Below are positions 53,780-62,889 of a DNA stretch of 64,000 bases, one piece after another (the stretch's first letter is position 1; the number at the start of each line of letters is the position of its first letter). Origin of the DNA: Frigoribacterium sp. PhB116 (lineage in GTDB: Bacteria; Actinomycetota; Actinomycetes; Actinomycetales; Microbacteriaceae); assembly GCF_004364285.1 (NCBI RefSeq), contig NZ_SOBE01000001.1, positions 248,001 through 312,000 of the forward strand, read 5' to 3'. The translations under genes and the position numbers were made by a program. Below the pieces are notes generated by a model. The model worked only from the letters and a program-made list of their open reading frames with translations. It was not told where the DNA came from and made no database searches.

Positions 53780-55003
53780 CTAGGGCTGCGGCACGGGGAT
53801 GCCGCGCGGCAGCCGGATCGCGACGATCGCACTGACCGCGAGCAGCGCCGCCGCCGTGCCGAAGGCCACCTCGAACGAGGCGACGTCGACGAGCAGCCCC
53901 GCGACGAGGGGGCCGGCGATCGCCCCGACGTCCGAGCACATCGAGAAGATCGCCACCGGGCGACCGCCCCGCGCCCCCGCTGCGTCGCCGACGAGGGCTG
54001 CCGGAGCCGTGCCCATGAACGCCGTCGCGACGCCGTAGACGGCCAGCAGCGCGCCGAGGGTCACGAGTCCGGGGGCCAAGGGGACGGCAGCGAGCGAGAC
54101 AGCGGCCACCGCGAACGAGCCGATCACGGCGGGTCGCCGACCCACGGTGTCGACGAAGCGGGACGCCGGCGCGAGCGCGAGCGTCTGCGCCACGGCGGCG
54201 ACGGCGAAGAGGACGCCCGTCCACGAGGTGGGCTGGAGCAGCACCTCGACGACCAGCACCGGCACCAGCGCGCTGCGGACCCCGAGGGACGACCAGCCCT
54301 GCGCGAAGCTCGCCACGCACGCCGCCCGGAACCGCACGTCGCGGAGCACGTCGGCGAGAGGGCGCGCGGGCTCGGCGGCCGCGGCGGCGGCCGCCGCGTC
54401 GCCTCGACGCGGGGGGCTGAGCAGCAGGATGCCGACGACGCCCGCGACCGCGAGTGTGCCTGCGTAGAAGAAGAAGGGCGCAGTGAGCGAGACCGTCGCG
54501 AGGAGGCCGCCGAGCGCCGGCCCGGCCATGCCCCCGACGAGGAACCCGCCCTGGTAGAAGCCGATCGACCGGGCGCGGCGGTCGGGGGTCGTCGAGGCGA
54601 GCAGCAGCGTCATCGCCGAGATCGTGAACATCGCGGAGCCGATGCCGCCGACCCCGCGGAGCAGCAGCAGCTGCACGTAGTCGTGCGCGAGGCCTGCGAG
54701 GCCGCTCGACACGGCCACGATGCCGATGCCCACCGACAGGACGACGCGCTCGCCCGCGACGTCGATCATCCGGCCGACGAACGGGCTCGCCACGAGGCGC
54801 ATCAAGGCGAAGGCCGAGAGGACCGCGCCGACGGCGACGTAGCCGACGCCGAAGCTCGCCGCGTAGACGGGCAGCACGGGCACGACGACCCCGAAGCCGA
54901 CCATGACGAAGAAGGCGATGACGCCCAGGACGACGACGTCCCGTCCGAGCCGTGCACGAGGAGGGCGGGGCGAGTCTCGGCGGGTCGGGGCAGGGCGGGT
55001 CAC
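53780..55003 (-). CDS. MFS transporter, 12-helix
   Basis: 407 residues, GTG start. Motif A-like SPFVGRMIDVAGERVVLS, motif C-like GFLVGGMAGPALGGLLATV, and FVDTVGRRPAVIGSF in the second half. A run of Ala residues marks the central loop. Probably a drug or metabolite exporter (DHA1-like). Divergent from the LLM gene, 79 bp away. Confidence 0.88.
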   Translation of the reverse strand: MTRPAPTRRDSPRPPRARLGRDVVVLGVIAFFVMVGFGVVVPVLPVYAASFGVGYVAVGAVLSAFALMRLVASPFVGRMIDVAGERVVLSVGIGIVAVSSGLAGLAHDYVQLLLLRGVGGIGSAMFTISAMTLLLASTTPDRRARSIGFYQGGFLVGGMAGPALGGLLATVSLTAPFFFYAGTLAVAGVVGILLLSPPRRGDAAAAAAAAEPARPLADVLRDVRFRAACVASFAQGWSSLGVRSALVPVLVVEVLLQPTSWTGVLFAVAAVAQTLALAPASRFVDTVGRRPAVIGSFAVAAVSLAAVPLAPGLVTLGALLAVYGVATAFMGTAPAALVGDAAGARGGRPVAIFSMCSDVGAIAGPLVAGLLVDVASFEVAFGTAAALLAVSAIVAIRLPRGIPVPQP

Positions 55004-55082
55004 CGACCAAGACTAGGCGTCGCGTGTGACGCCGTGTTGCAGGCCCGTGGCGGCCGCGACGGTGCACGACGACGATGGCCCG

Positions 55083-56471
55083 ATGACTCGACGCATCCGG
55101 TTCAACGCCTTCGACATGAACTGCGTGGGGCACCAGTCCCCCGGTCTCTGGCGGCACCCCGACGACCGCTCGCCCGACTACACGAAGCTGAGCTACTGGA
55201 CCTCCCTCGCACGCCTCCTCGAGGCCGGTCGCTTCGACGGCCTCTTCATCGCGGACGTCCTCGGCACCTACGACGTGTACGGCGGCAACCACGACGCCGC
55301 GCTCCGCAACGGCACGCAGACGCCGGTGGGCGACCCGATCCTGCTCGTCTCGGCCATGGCGGCGGCGACCGAGCACCTCGGCTTCGGCATCACGGCCGGC
55401 ACCGCCTACGAGCACCCCGTGCCGTTCGCGCGGCGCATGTCGACGCTCGACCACCTCACCGACGGCCGCGTGGGCTGGAACGTCGTCACCGGCTACCTGC
55501 CCAGCGCCGCCCGCAACATGGGCGCCGACGACCAGCTCGACCACGACGACCGCTACGACCAGGCCGACGAGTACCTCGAGGTCCTCTACAAGCTGTGGGA
55601 GGGCTCGTGGGAGGACGACGCCGTCGTCCGGGACCGCGAGACCGGGGTCTTCACCGACCCGACGAAGGTGCACGAGATCGGGCACGAGGGCACCTGGTAC
55701 AAGGTGCCCGGCATCCACGTCTCCGAGCCGAGCCCGCAGCGGACGCCGGTGATCTACCAGGCGGGTGCCTCGCCGCGCGGCATCCGCTTCGCCGCCGGCA
55801 ACGCCGAGTCGATCTTCGTCGCCGCCCCCACGAAGGAGCGCCTGGCCGCGACCGTCACGAAGCTGCGCGACGCCCTCGAGGAGGCGGGCCGCGACCGGTA
55901 CTCCGCCCGCATCTACACGCTGCTGACGATCATCACCGACGCGACGCCCGAGGCCGCCGAGGCGAAGCACGCGGAGTACCAGCGCTACGCGTCGCACGAG
56001 GGCGCGCTGACCCTGATGTCGGGCTGGATGGGCGTCGACCTGTCGACGTACTCGCTCGACGACCCGGTGGGCGACGTGGAGAGCAACGCGATCCAGTCGG
56101 CGCTGGCCAACTTCCAGGCGCAGGCCGGCGACACCGGCAAGGAGTGGACGATCCGCGACATCGCCGAGGCGGCGGGCATCGGCGGGCTCGGCCCCCGCAT
56201 CGTCGGGTCGGGCGAGCAGATCGCCGACCAGCTGCAGGAGTGGGTCGCCGAGACGGACGTCGACGGGTTCAACCTCGCCTACGCCATCACCCCCGGCACC
56301 TTCGAGGACATCGTCGAGCACGTCGTCCCGGTGCTCCAGGCTCGCGGCGTGTACCCGACCGAGTACGAGCCGGGCACCCTCCGCCAGAAGCTCTTCGGCC
56401 GCGGCGACCGGCTGCCGGACGAGCACCACGGAGCCCGCCACAAGGCCTCCGCGAGGGTGGCCTCGGCCTGA
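55083..56471 (+). CDS. LLM-class flavin-dependent monooxygenase (NtaA/SnaA/DszA family)
   Basis: 462 residues from ATG (MTRRIRFNAFDMNCVGH). Family features: FDGLFIADVLGTYDVY, TPVGDPILLVSAMAAATEHLGFGITAG, GRVGWNVVTGYLPSAARNMG, and PVIYQAGASPRGIRFAAGNAE. It is of the class that oxidises substrates with reduced FMN from a partner (nitrilotriacetate, sulfone or pristinamycin type). The substrate is unknown. It lies next to an MFS transporter transcribed the other way. A long terminator follows. Confidence 0.92.
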   Translation: MTRRIRFNAFDMNCVGHQSPGLWRHPDDRSPDYTKLSYWTSLARLLEAGRFDGLFIADVLGTYDVYGGNHDAALRNGTQTPVGDPILLVSAMAAATEHLGFGITAGTAYEHPVPFARRMSTLDHLTDGRVGWNVVTGYLPSAARNMGADDQLDHDDRYDQADEYLEVLYKLWEGSWEDDAVVRDRETGVFTDPTKVHEIGHEGTWYKVPGIHVSEPSPQRTPVIYQAGASPRGIRFAAGNAESIFVAAPTKERLAATVTKLRDALEEAGRDRYSARIYTLLTIITDATPEAAEAKHAEYQRYASHEGALTLMSGWMGVDLSTYSLDDPVGDVESNAIQSALANFQAQAGDTGKEWTIRDIAEAAGIGGLGPRIVGSGEQIADQLQEWVAETDVDGFNLAYAITPGTFEDIVEHVVPVLQARGVYPTEYEPGTLRQKLFGRGDRLPDEHHGARHKASARVASA

Positions 56472-56481
56472 CGGGGAGTCC

Positions 56482-56524
56482 GCAGGAGGCGCGGTGCAGG
56501 CAGGTCCTGCACCGCGCCTCCTGC
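56482..56524 (+). terminator. Strong terminator after the LLM gene
   Basis: A perfect 19-bp stem (56482-56500 with 56506-56524) with loop CAGGT, 10 bases after the stop. The outer part GCAGGAGGCGCG matches the terminator at 26051. Confidence 0.9.
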
Positions 56525-56687
56525 GTTCTGCTCACGATCGTTACACTCCGCTGCTCATCGGGGGCCCACCCGCCGCCTGACCGGGGATTCCGTGCCCGCG
56601 CGCAGGTAACGACGAGCGTGCCCGAGCGACCCGAACGACACCTGTCGCCTGGACAGGACCCGGCGTGTCCTCGTTATGGTGGACGCC

Positions 56688-56713
56688 GAACGCCCGGTCC
56701 AGGCCGGGCGTTC
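56688..56713 (+). promoter_or_regulatory. 10-bp hairpin in the osmoprotectant operon leader
   Basis: GAACGCCCGG-TCCAGG-CCGGGCGTTC, perfect, 43 bases before the permease ATG. A TTATGGT -10-like box is just upstream (56674). It may be a regulatory leader. Confidence 0.45.
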
Positions 56714-56756
56714 GTGCGGACGGGTCGATGAGCGAGTGACGAGGAACGGGGATCAG

Positions 56757-57407
56757 ATGGCGTGGGACTACGTGACGGGGCGGTGGGACCAGATCTGGTT
56801 CGCCTCGTGGCAGCACTTCTCCTTGGTGGTCCAGTGCCTCGTGCTCGCGGTGGTGATCGCTGTCGTCCTGGCCGCGCTCGTGTATCGGGTGCCCGCCCTC
56901 ACCGCGGTGGCGAACGGCGTCTCGGCCATCGGCCTGACCCTCCCCTCCTTCGCCGTCGTCGGTCTCCTCATCGTGCCGCTCGGCTTCGGGGTCGTGCCCG
57001 CGGTCGTCGTCGTCACCTTCTTCGCGACCCTGCCCGTGCTGCGGAACGCCGTGGTGGGCCTGACCCAGGTCGACCCGGCTCTGGTCGAGTCCGCGCGGGG
57101 CATCGGGATGGGGAGCCTCCGCACCCTCGTGCAGGTCCAGCTGCCGCTGGCCTGGCCGGTCATCCTCACCGGCGTGCGGGTCAGCGCGCAGATGGTGATG
57201 GGCATCGCCGCCGTCGCCGCCTACTCGCTGGGGCCCGGCCTCGGCGGCTTCATCTTCTCGGGCCTGTCCCGAGCCGGCGGCGCGAACGCGCTCGCCTCCG
57301 TGGTCACCGGGGTGGTCGGCGTCGTCGTCCTCGCCCTCGTGCTCGACCTCCTGCTCGTCGGCCTCGGCCGCCTGACCATCTCGAGAGGCATCCGTGTCCA
57401 GAACTGA
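56757..57407 (+). CDS. Osmoprotectant ABC transporter permease 1 (OpuB/ProW-like)
   Basis: 216 residues from ATG (MAWDYVTGRWDQIWFAS) with GAGGAACGGGG upstream. Six helices; the EAA-loop region is ALVESARGIGMGSLRTLVQV with the upstream motif LTLPSFAVVGLLIVPLGFG. First gene of permease-ATPase-permease-binding protein. Imports a quaternary amine such as glycine betaine, choline or carnitine. Overlaps the ATPase by 14 bases. Confidence 0.9.
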   Translation: MAWDYVTGRWDQIWFASWQHFSLVVQCLVLAVVIAVVLAALVYRVPALTAVANGVSAIGLTLPSFAVVGLLIVPLGFGVVPAVVVVTFFATLPVLRNAVVGLTQVDPALVESARGIGMGSLRTLVQVQLPLAWPVILTGVRVSAQMVMGIAAVAAYSLGPGLGGFIFSGLSRAGGANALASVVTGVVGVVVLALVLDLLLVGLGRLTISRGIRVQN

Positions 57408-58728
57408 CTCCCCCACCGCCTCCTCGTCCGCGACGGAGGCGTCGGGCCGAAGCATCCTGCTCGACCAGGTCACGAAGCGCTACCCGGGACAGGCCGCCCC
57501 CGCCGTCGACGGCATCACCCTCGAGATCCCCGCGGGCAAGATCGTCATGCTGGTGGGCCCCTCCGGCTGCGGCAAGACCACCACCCTCAAGATGATCAAC
57601 CGCCTGATCGAGCCCACCGAGGGCCGGGTCGTGCTCGGCGACGACGACGTCACCGACATCGACGGCGACGAGCTGCGCCGCCGCATCGGCTACGTGATCC
57701 AGGCCGGTGGGTTGTTCCCGCACATGACGGTGGCGGCCAACATCGCGATCGTCCCCAAGATGCTCGGCTGGTCCAAGGACCGCATCACGGCGCGTGTCGA
57801 CGAGCTGCTCGAGCTCGTCTCGCTCGACCCGGCGACCTACCGCGACCGCTTCCCCCGGGAGCTGTCGGGCGGCCAGCAGCAGCGCGTCGGCGTGGCTCGG
57901 GCCCTCGCCGCCGACCCGCCCGTGCTGCTCATGGACGAGCCGTTCGGCGCCGTCGACCCCATCACGCGCCAGCGCCTGCAGGACGAGCTGATCAACATCC
58001 AGCACGAGCTGCAGAAGACGATCGTCATCGTCACGCACGACTTCGACGAGGCCGTCAAGCTCGGCGACTGGATCGTGGTGTTCTCCGAGGGCGCGCACAT
58101 CGTGCAGTACGACACCCCGGAGCGCATCCTCGCCGAGCCGGCGAACGAGTTCGTCGAGAACTTCATCGGCTCCGGTGCGGGGCTCAAGCAGCTGACGCTC
58201 ACCCGGGTGCGCGACGTCGACCTGGCGGAGGCGGTGGTCGCCAAGGCCGGTGAGTCCGGCCGCGAGGTGGCCGCCCGCGTCGAGGCCGCGGGGCACGAGC
58301 ACGCCGTCGTCATCGACGACCGCGGCCGCCCCGTCCGCTGGCCGTCGCTGCGGCAGCTCTCGCGCCTCGACGTCATCCCCGACGGGACGGATCCCCAGCT
58401 GCCCGTGATCGGCAGCGGCGCCACCCTCAACGACGCCCTCGACACGATGCTCGTCTCGAGCGCCGGCGCCGCGCTCGTCACCGGTCGACGTGACGCCTTC
58501 GTCGGCGTCATCACGGTCGAGGTCGTCATGGAGGCCATCACGCGGGCACGCAAGGCCGCGGCCGTGGCGCTCGAGGGCGCCCCGGTCGGCACGAACACGG
58601 GCCCCTTGCCCGTCGTCGGGCAGCCGCGGGACGCGCCGCTCGCCGCCGAGGGCGACCCTGCCGAGGGCGCCGAGGCCGAGGGCGACCGCGTCGCCGACGG
58701 TGCGGGCCCGGCCGGGGACCGTCCGTGA
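57394..58728 (+). CDS. Osmoprotectant ABC transporter ATPase with CBS region
   Basis: 444 residues, GTG start. Walker A GPSGCGKTTT, Q-loop YVIQAGGLFP, signature LSGGQQQR, Walker B LLMDEPFGAVDP and H-loop VIVTHDFDEAV. The C-terminal part (about 255-385) looks like a CBS pair (RGRPVRWPSL, LPVIGSGATLNDALDTMLVS), which in OpuA relatives senses ionic strength. A low-complexity acidic tail of about 50 residues ends the protein. Confidence 0.93.
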   Translation: MSRTDSPTASSSATEASGRSILLDQVTKRYPGQAAPAVDGITLEIPAGKIVMLVGPSGCGKTTTLKMINRLIEPTEGRVVLGDDDVTDIDGDELRRRIGYVIQAGGLFPHMTVAANIAIVPKMLGWSKDRITARVDELLELVSLDPATYRDRFPRELSGGQQQRVGVARALAADPPVLLMDEPFGAVDPITRQRLQDELINIQHELQKTIVIVTHDFDEAVKLGDWIVVFSEGAHIVQYDTPERILAEPANEFVENFIGSGAGLKQLTLTRVRDVDLAEAVVAKAGESGREVAARVEAAGHEHAVVIDDRGRPVRWPSLRQLSRLDVIPDGTDPQLPVIGSGATLNDALDTMLVSSAGAALVTGRRDAFVGVITVEVVMEAITRARKAAAVALEGAPVGTNTGPLPVVGQPRDAPLAAEGDPAEGAEAEGDRVADGAGPAGDRP

Positions 58729-59510
58729 CCGCCGTCGCGGACGTGCCCGCCGCCTCCTCCTCCGCCGGCCGCCCCCGGCGCGCCCGGCCGTCGTGGCTCG
58801 GCCTCGTCGTCCAGCCGGCCGCCGTCGCCGTGGTGTTCGCCGCGTTCTGCGTCTGGCTCTCGACCGCCGACCTGACGACCGCCGAGCGCACGACCCTCAA
58901 CCCGTCCGCGCTGGTCACCTACACGGGCGAGCACCTGGCGCTCACCTTCGCGTCGGCCGCCATCGTGCTCGTCCTGGCCGTGCCCCTGGGTGTCCTCCTC
59001 ACCCGCCGCCCGTTCCGGCGCGCAGCCGGGCCGGTCCTCGTGCTCGCGAACTTCGGGCAGGCGGCCCCCGCCGTCGGCCTGATCGTGCTGCTGGCCCTGT
59101 GGCTCGGCTTCTCGTTCTGGACCGCCGTGATCGCCCTCGTGCTCTACGCGGCGCTGCCCGTGCTGCGCAACACCATGGTCGGCCTGCAGAGCGTCGACGC
59201 TCGCCTCGTCGAGGCCGGTCGGGGCATGGGGATGTCCGCCGCCTCGGTCCTGTTCCGCGTGGAGCTGCCGCTCGCCGTGCCCGTCATGCTCTCCGGCATC
59301 CGCACCGCCCTCGTGCTGCTCGTGGGCTCGGCGGCCCTGGCGACGTTCATCGGCGCCGGCGGTCTGGGGCTGCTCATCACGACCGGCGTCAACCTGTTCC
59401 TGCCGAAGGTGCTCGTCTCGGGCGCCCTGCTCGTCGCCCTCCTCGCGCTGCTCATCGACTGGCTCGGCCGCGTGGTCGAGCACGTCGCCCGACCGAAGGG
59501 CCTCCGATGA
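58725..59510 (+). CDS. Osmoprotectant ABC transporter permease 2
   Basis: 261 residues, GTG coupled to the ATPase stop (GTGA). Six or seven helices and an EAA-type loop LVEAGRGMGMSAASVLFRVE. GLLITTGVNLFLPKVLVSGALLVALLA closes the family pattern. Works with permease 1 as a heterodimer. Confidence 0.9.
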   Translation: MTAVADVPAASSSAGRPRRARPSWLGLVVQPAAVAVVFAAFCVWLSTADLTTAERTTLNPSALVTYTGEHLALTFASAAIVLVLAVPLGVLLTRRPFRRAAGPVLVLANFGQAAPAVGLIVLLALWLGFSFWTAVIALVLYAALPVLRNTMVGLQSVDARLVEAGRGMGMSAASVLFRVELPLAVPVMLSGIRTALVLLVGSAALATFIGAGGLGLLITTGVNLFLPKVLVSGALLVALLALLIDWLGRVVEHVARPKGLR

Positions 59511-60532
59511 CCCCCACCGACGACCGACGTCCCCGCCTGCGGGCGCTGCGCCGCGCCTCCCTGCTGGGAGTGGTCGCCGCCTCGTCCGCGGCCCTCCTGA
59601 CGGGCTGCGGGCTGCAGCCCGCGACCGCCTTCGTGCCCGCCGTGGCGCCCGGATCGATCGAGGCGATCGACGACCTCCCGGACGACGCCGCGATCACGGT
59701 CACGGCCAAGAACTTCACGGAGCAGCTGATCCTCGGCAAGATCGCCGTGCTCGCCGCCCAGGCCGCCGGCTTCGAGGTCACCGACATGACCAACGTGCCG
59801 GGCAGCGTCGCCGTCCGCCAGCTCATGCTGGACGGCGGCGCCGACATGACCTACGAGTACACGGGCACCGCCTGGCTCACCTACCTCGGAGAGGCGGCGG
59901 GCATCCCCGACAAGCAGGAGCAGTACGAGGCCGTGCGCGACGCCGACGAGGCCAACGGCCTCGTCTGGCTCGAGCCCGCACCGCTCAACAACACCTACGC
60001 GATGGCGGTCCGGTCGGAGGCGGTGGCCGAGCTGGGCGACGTCGCCACGCTGTCGCAGATCGCGGCCCTCCCCGTCGACCAGCGGACGTTCTGCGTCGAG
60101 GCGGAGTTCAACTCGCGGGCGGACGGCTTCGCCCCCATGCTCGAGCGCTACGGCCTCGAGCTCGGCGCGGCGGACGGGGTGCCGACGAGCAACGTGAGCA
60201 TCCTCGACACGGGCACCGTCTACGAGGCCACCGACCGCGGCCGGTGCAACTTCGGCGAGGTCTTCACGACCGACGGGCGCATCGACTCCCTCGACCTGAC
60301 CGTGCTGGAGGACGACCAGGGGTTCTTCCCCGCCTACAACGTCGCCCCGGTGCTGACCGACGACGTGCTGGCGACCTACCCTCAGCTCGCCGCGGTCTAC
60401 GAGCAGATCTCGCCGGCGCTCACGGACGACGAGCTCCGCACCCTGAACCGCCGCGTCGACGTGGAGGGCGAGGAGCCCGCCGACGTCGCCTTCGACTGGA
60501 TGGTCGAGAAGGGCTTCGTGACACGCCCGTGA
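59507..60532 (+). CDS. Glycine betaine/choline-type substrate-binding lipoprotein
   Basis: 341 residues, ATG coupled (ATGA). Lipoprotein signal with LLTGC, then the OpuAC fold: ITVTAKNFTEQLILGKIAVL, DMTYEYTGTAWLTYLGE and RCNFGEVFTTDGRID. Aromatic residues near YEYTGTAW would line the quaternary-amine pocket. Delivers substrate to the two permeases. Last gene, followed by a hairpin terminator. Confidence 0.92.
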   Translation: MTPTDDRRPRLRALRRASLLGVVAASSAALLTGCGLQPATAFVPAVAPGSIEAIDDLPDDAAITVTAKNFTEQLILGKIAVLAAQAAGFEVTDMTNVPGSVAVRQLMLDGGADMTYEYTGTAWLTYLGEAAGIPDKQEQYEAVRDADEANGLVWLEPAPLNNTYAMAVRSEAVAELGDVATLSQIAALPVDQRTFCVEAEFNSRADGFAPMLERYGLELGAADGVPTSNVSILDTGTVYEATDRGRCNFGEVFTTDGRIDSLDLTVLEDDQGFFPAYNVAPVLTDDVLATYPQLAAVYEQISPALTDDELRTLNRRVDVEGEEPADVAFDWMVEKGFVTRP

Positions 60533-60571
60533 GGCATCGCCCGCGGGGTGATTAACACGGGCTAGACGCAG

Positions 60572-60605
60572 GGTGAACGGCAGGTGGCGACACCTGCCGT
60601 TCGCC
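60572..60605 (+). terminator. Terminator after the osmoprotectant operon
   Basis: A perfect 12-bp stem GAACGGCAGGTG / CACCTGCCGTTC with a GCGA loop, extended by GGT/GCC with one wobble pair. Confidence 0.88.
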
Positions 60606-60647
60606 GTCCCCCGTGTGCGGGACGAGGGGGTGCGTCACCCGGTCTGA

Positions 60648-60661
60648 ACGACAGCTGTCGT
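60648..60661. promoter_or_regulatory. 14-bp palindrome ACGACAG-CTGTCGT
   Basis: A perfect palindrome without spacer, 274 bases before the predicted EPS -10 box. Candidate operator for a dimeric regulator; the cognate protein is not evident. Confidence 0.4.
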
Positions 60662-60890
60662 CGTTCGGTCGTCGATCGGCACTTGCGCCGATGGGCTCTG
60701 AACTGAGTCCGAATGTGCCTTTGACCAGGTGATAGCTCGTCGTCACGCGAGGTCGCCACGCCGGGGCGCCTCACGGCGGGCGGCGGGGAGAGCGCCTCCC
60801 GGTCGCCCGGCGGGCGGTGACCCGGGTGCGACTCGCCCGGGGTGACGCGTCGCGGTGTCCCACGTGCGGGGGGCAGGGGAACCCCCGAAC

Positions 60891-60927
60891 GGGGGGTCCC
60901 CTCCCGGGGGGTCCCCCACCTTAGAGT
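60891..60927 (+). promoter_or_regulatory. Repeated GGGGGGTCCCC units and -10 box (TAGAGT) of the EPS promoter
   Basis: GGGGGGTCCCC at 60891-60901 and again at 60906-60917, then TAGAGT at 60922-60927. They sit about where a regulator would cover the -35. The first gene starts about 275 bases downstream, so the leader is long. Confidence 0.45.
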
Positions 60928-61209
60928 CGAGTCACCGGCAGCGGCACCCACCGCCCCGGAGAGCCACACCCGAACTGCTCCACCCGAACCGCTCCACCCA
61001 CCCGAACGGGCCCTGCCGACGATCACCCGTCGTCGGCGGCGCCCAGCGACGTCCGTCGCCTGCTGCCGTACCCGCGGCCGCCCGCAGACGAGCCGTCGAC
61101 CCCCGTCGTCCGGACGGACCCGAATCCCGACCGGACGGCTGTTCCGTTGCCCGTCGCCGCCCGAATCGGCGCCGGTGTCATTCGTCGCCTACCCGAGCAC
61201 GAGTCCCCC

Positions 61210-62889
61210 ATGCCCAGCAGCCCGTCGTCCCTCCGTACCCTCCTGCCCTCCGGCCGCCCCGCCGGGTCCTCCTCCTCCGCGTCCGTGCGTCCCGTCCTCG
61301 ACGGATCGGCCGAGCCCGTCGACCTGCTCGCGCCCTCGGCCGACGCCCCTGCCTCCGTCGTCACCACCGAGCCTGCGGCCGTGTCGGCGCATCCCGCGCG
61401 GACGTCGGCCCCCCTCGCCGAGCCCGCCGCCGAGACGCTCACCGGCGCCCGGTGGGCGCTGCGCTACCGCCGCCGCCTCCGGGTCCTCGACACGGCGGTC
61501 GTCGCCGCCAGCGTGGTCGCCGCCGCGGTCGTCGACGTGCTCGACGACCTGGTGGACCAGGGCGCCGGCTCGACCTCGGCGGTCGTGGACGGCGTCCTCG
61601 AGGCGCTCTGGCTCCCTCTCGTCGTGGCGGTCGTCTGGACCGCCGCCCTGGCCCTCTACCGCAGCCGCGACCTCGCCGTCGTCGGCAGCGGCGTCCTCGA
61701 GTACAAGCGCGTGGGCAGCGCCAGCGTCCTCGCCTTCGTCGTCGTCGCCGTCGGGTTCTCGGTCGCCGGGCACGTCGGCGGCCAGGAGTACTTCCTCGTC
61801 GCGCTGCCCGCGGGCGGCGCGGGCCTCGTGCTCGGCCGGTGGGGCATGCGCCGGTGGCTGGAGGCCCAGCGCGGCGCCGGCCACTTCCTCTCCCGCGCCG
61901 TCGTGGTCGGCAGCCGGGAGGACGTCGCCTACGTCGTCGACCGCATCGACGCGACGAGCGGCGCCGTCTACGACGTCGTCGGGGCAGCTCTGACCGACGG
62001 CGACCGTGACGGCTCCGGCGTCGTCGTCGGCGACCGCGTCGTCCCCGTCGTCGCTGGCCTCGACGACGTGCCGCGTGCCGTCTGGCGCCTCAGCGCCGAG
62101 AGCGTGATCGTCGCCGGCGACGCGGGCCGGGGCCGCGACTGGCTCCGCGACCTCGGCTGGTCCCTCGAGGGCCGTGCCACCGAGCTCGTCCTCGCGTCCC
62201 GGCTGACCAACGTCGCGGGCCCCCGCATCCACTTCCGTCCCGTCGAGGGACTTCCCCTGATGCACGTCGAGCTGCCCGAGTTCGACGGGCCGCGCCACGC
62301 GATGAAGCGGGTGTCCGACCTCGTCCTGGCCGGGGGCGCCCTCGTGGTGCTCGCGCCGCTCCTCCTGGTCCTCGCCCTCGTCGTCCGGCTCGACAGCGCC
62401 GGGCCGGTGCTGTTCCGACAGCGCCGCGTGGGCCGCGACGGCCGCACCTTCGAGATGCTGAAGTTCCGGTCGATGGTCGTCGACGCCGAGCAGCTGCTCG
62501 GCTCGCTCGGCACGGCGGACGAGGGCGCGGGCCCGCTGTTCAAGATGCGCCACGACCCCCGTGTGACCCGCGTCGGACGCCTGCTGCGGAAGTGGTCGCT
62601 CGACGAGCTGCCCCAGCTCTGGAACATCGTCCGCGGCGACATGAGCGTCGTCGGCCCCCGGCCGCCCCTCCCCCGCGAGGTCGCCGACTACGAGCGACAC
62701 GTGCACCGCCGGCTCTACATCAAGCCCGGCCTGACCGGCATGTGGCAGATCAACGGCCGCAGCGACCTCAGCTGGGAGGACAGCGTCCGCCTCGACCTGT
62801 ACTACGTCGAGAACTGGTCGCTCACCGCCGACCTCGTGATCATGTGGCGCACGGTCCGCGTGCTCCTCCGTCACGACGGGGCCTACTGA
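61210..62889 (+). CDS. Exopolysaccharide polyprenyl glycosylphosphotransferase
   Basis: 559 residues from ATG (MPSSPSSLRTLL). After a polar, low-complexity N-terminus (about 80 residues), several membrane helices and a Rossmann-like CoA-binding-type domain (GHFLSRAVVVGSREDVAYVV), the C-terminal sugar transferase domain has KRVSDLVLAGGALVVLAP, RTFEMLKFRSM, KWSLDELPQLWNIVRGDMSV with VGPRP and PGLTGMWQINGRSDLS. It transfers a sugar-phosphate to undecaprenyl phosphate, starting repeat-unit synthesis. First gene of the cluster. Confidence 0.92.
   Translation: MPSSPSSLRTLLPSGRPAGSSSSASVRPVLDGSAEPVDLLAPSADAPASVVTTEPAAVSAHPARTSAPLAEPAAETLTGARWALRYRRRLRVLDTAVVAASVVAAAVVDVLDDLVDQGAGSTSAVVDGVLEALWLPLVVAVVWTAALALYRSRDLAVVGSGVLEYKRVGSASVLAFVVVAVGFSVAGHVGGQEYFLVALPAGGAGLVLGRWGMRRWLEAQRGAGHFLSRAVVVGSREDVAYVVDRIDATSGAVYDVVGAALTDGDRDGSGVVVGDRVVPVVAGLDDVPRAVWRLSAESVIVAGDAGRGRDWLRDLGWSLEGRATELVLASRLTNVAGPRIHFRPVEGLPLMHVELPEFDGPRHAMKRVSDLVLAGGALVVLAPLLLVLALVVRLDSAGPVLFRQRRVGRDGRTFEMLKFRSMVVDAEQLLGSLGTADEGAGPLFKMRHDPRVTRVGRLLRKWSLDELPQLWNIVRGDMSVVGPRPPLPREVADYERHVHRRLYIKPGLTGMWQINGRSDLSWEDSVRLDLYYVENWSLTADLVIMWRTVRVLLRHDGAY

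Larger units (their letters stand above)
60533..61209. other. 677-bp regulatory gap before the polysaccharide cluster
   Basis: Holds the osmoprotectant terminator, a 14-bp palindrome, a G/C-rich block of repeated GGGGGGTCCCC units and a TAGAGT -10 box. No gene is supported; open frames from 60842 are shadows. Confidence 0.7.

Noticed and set aside
60842-61993. Long open frames ahead of and inside the sugar transferase gene
   Set aside because: Pro/Arg/Ser-rich translations with no fold; they are GC-rich shadows of the real frame and its leader.
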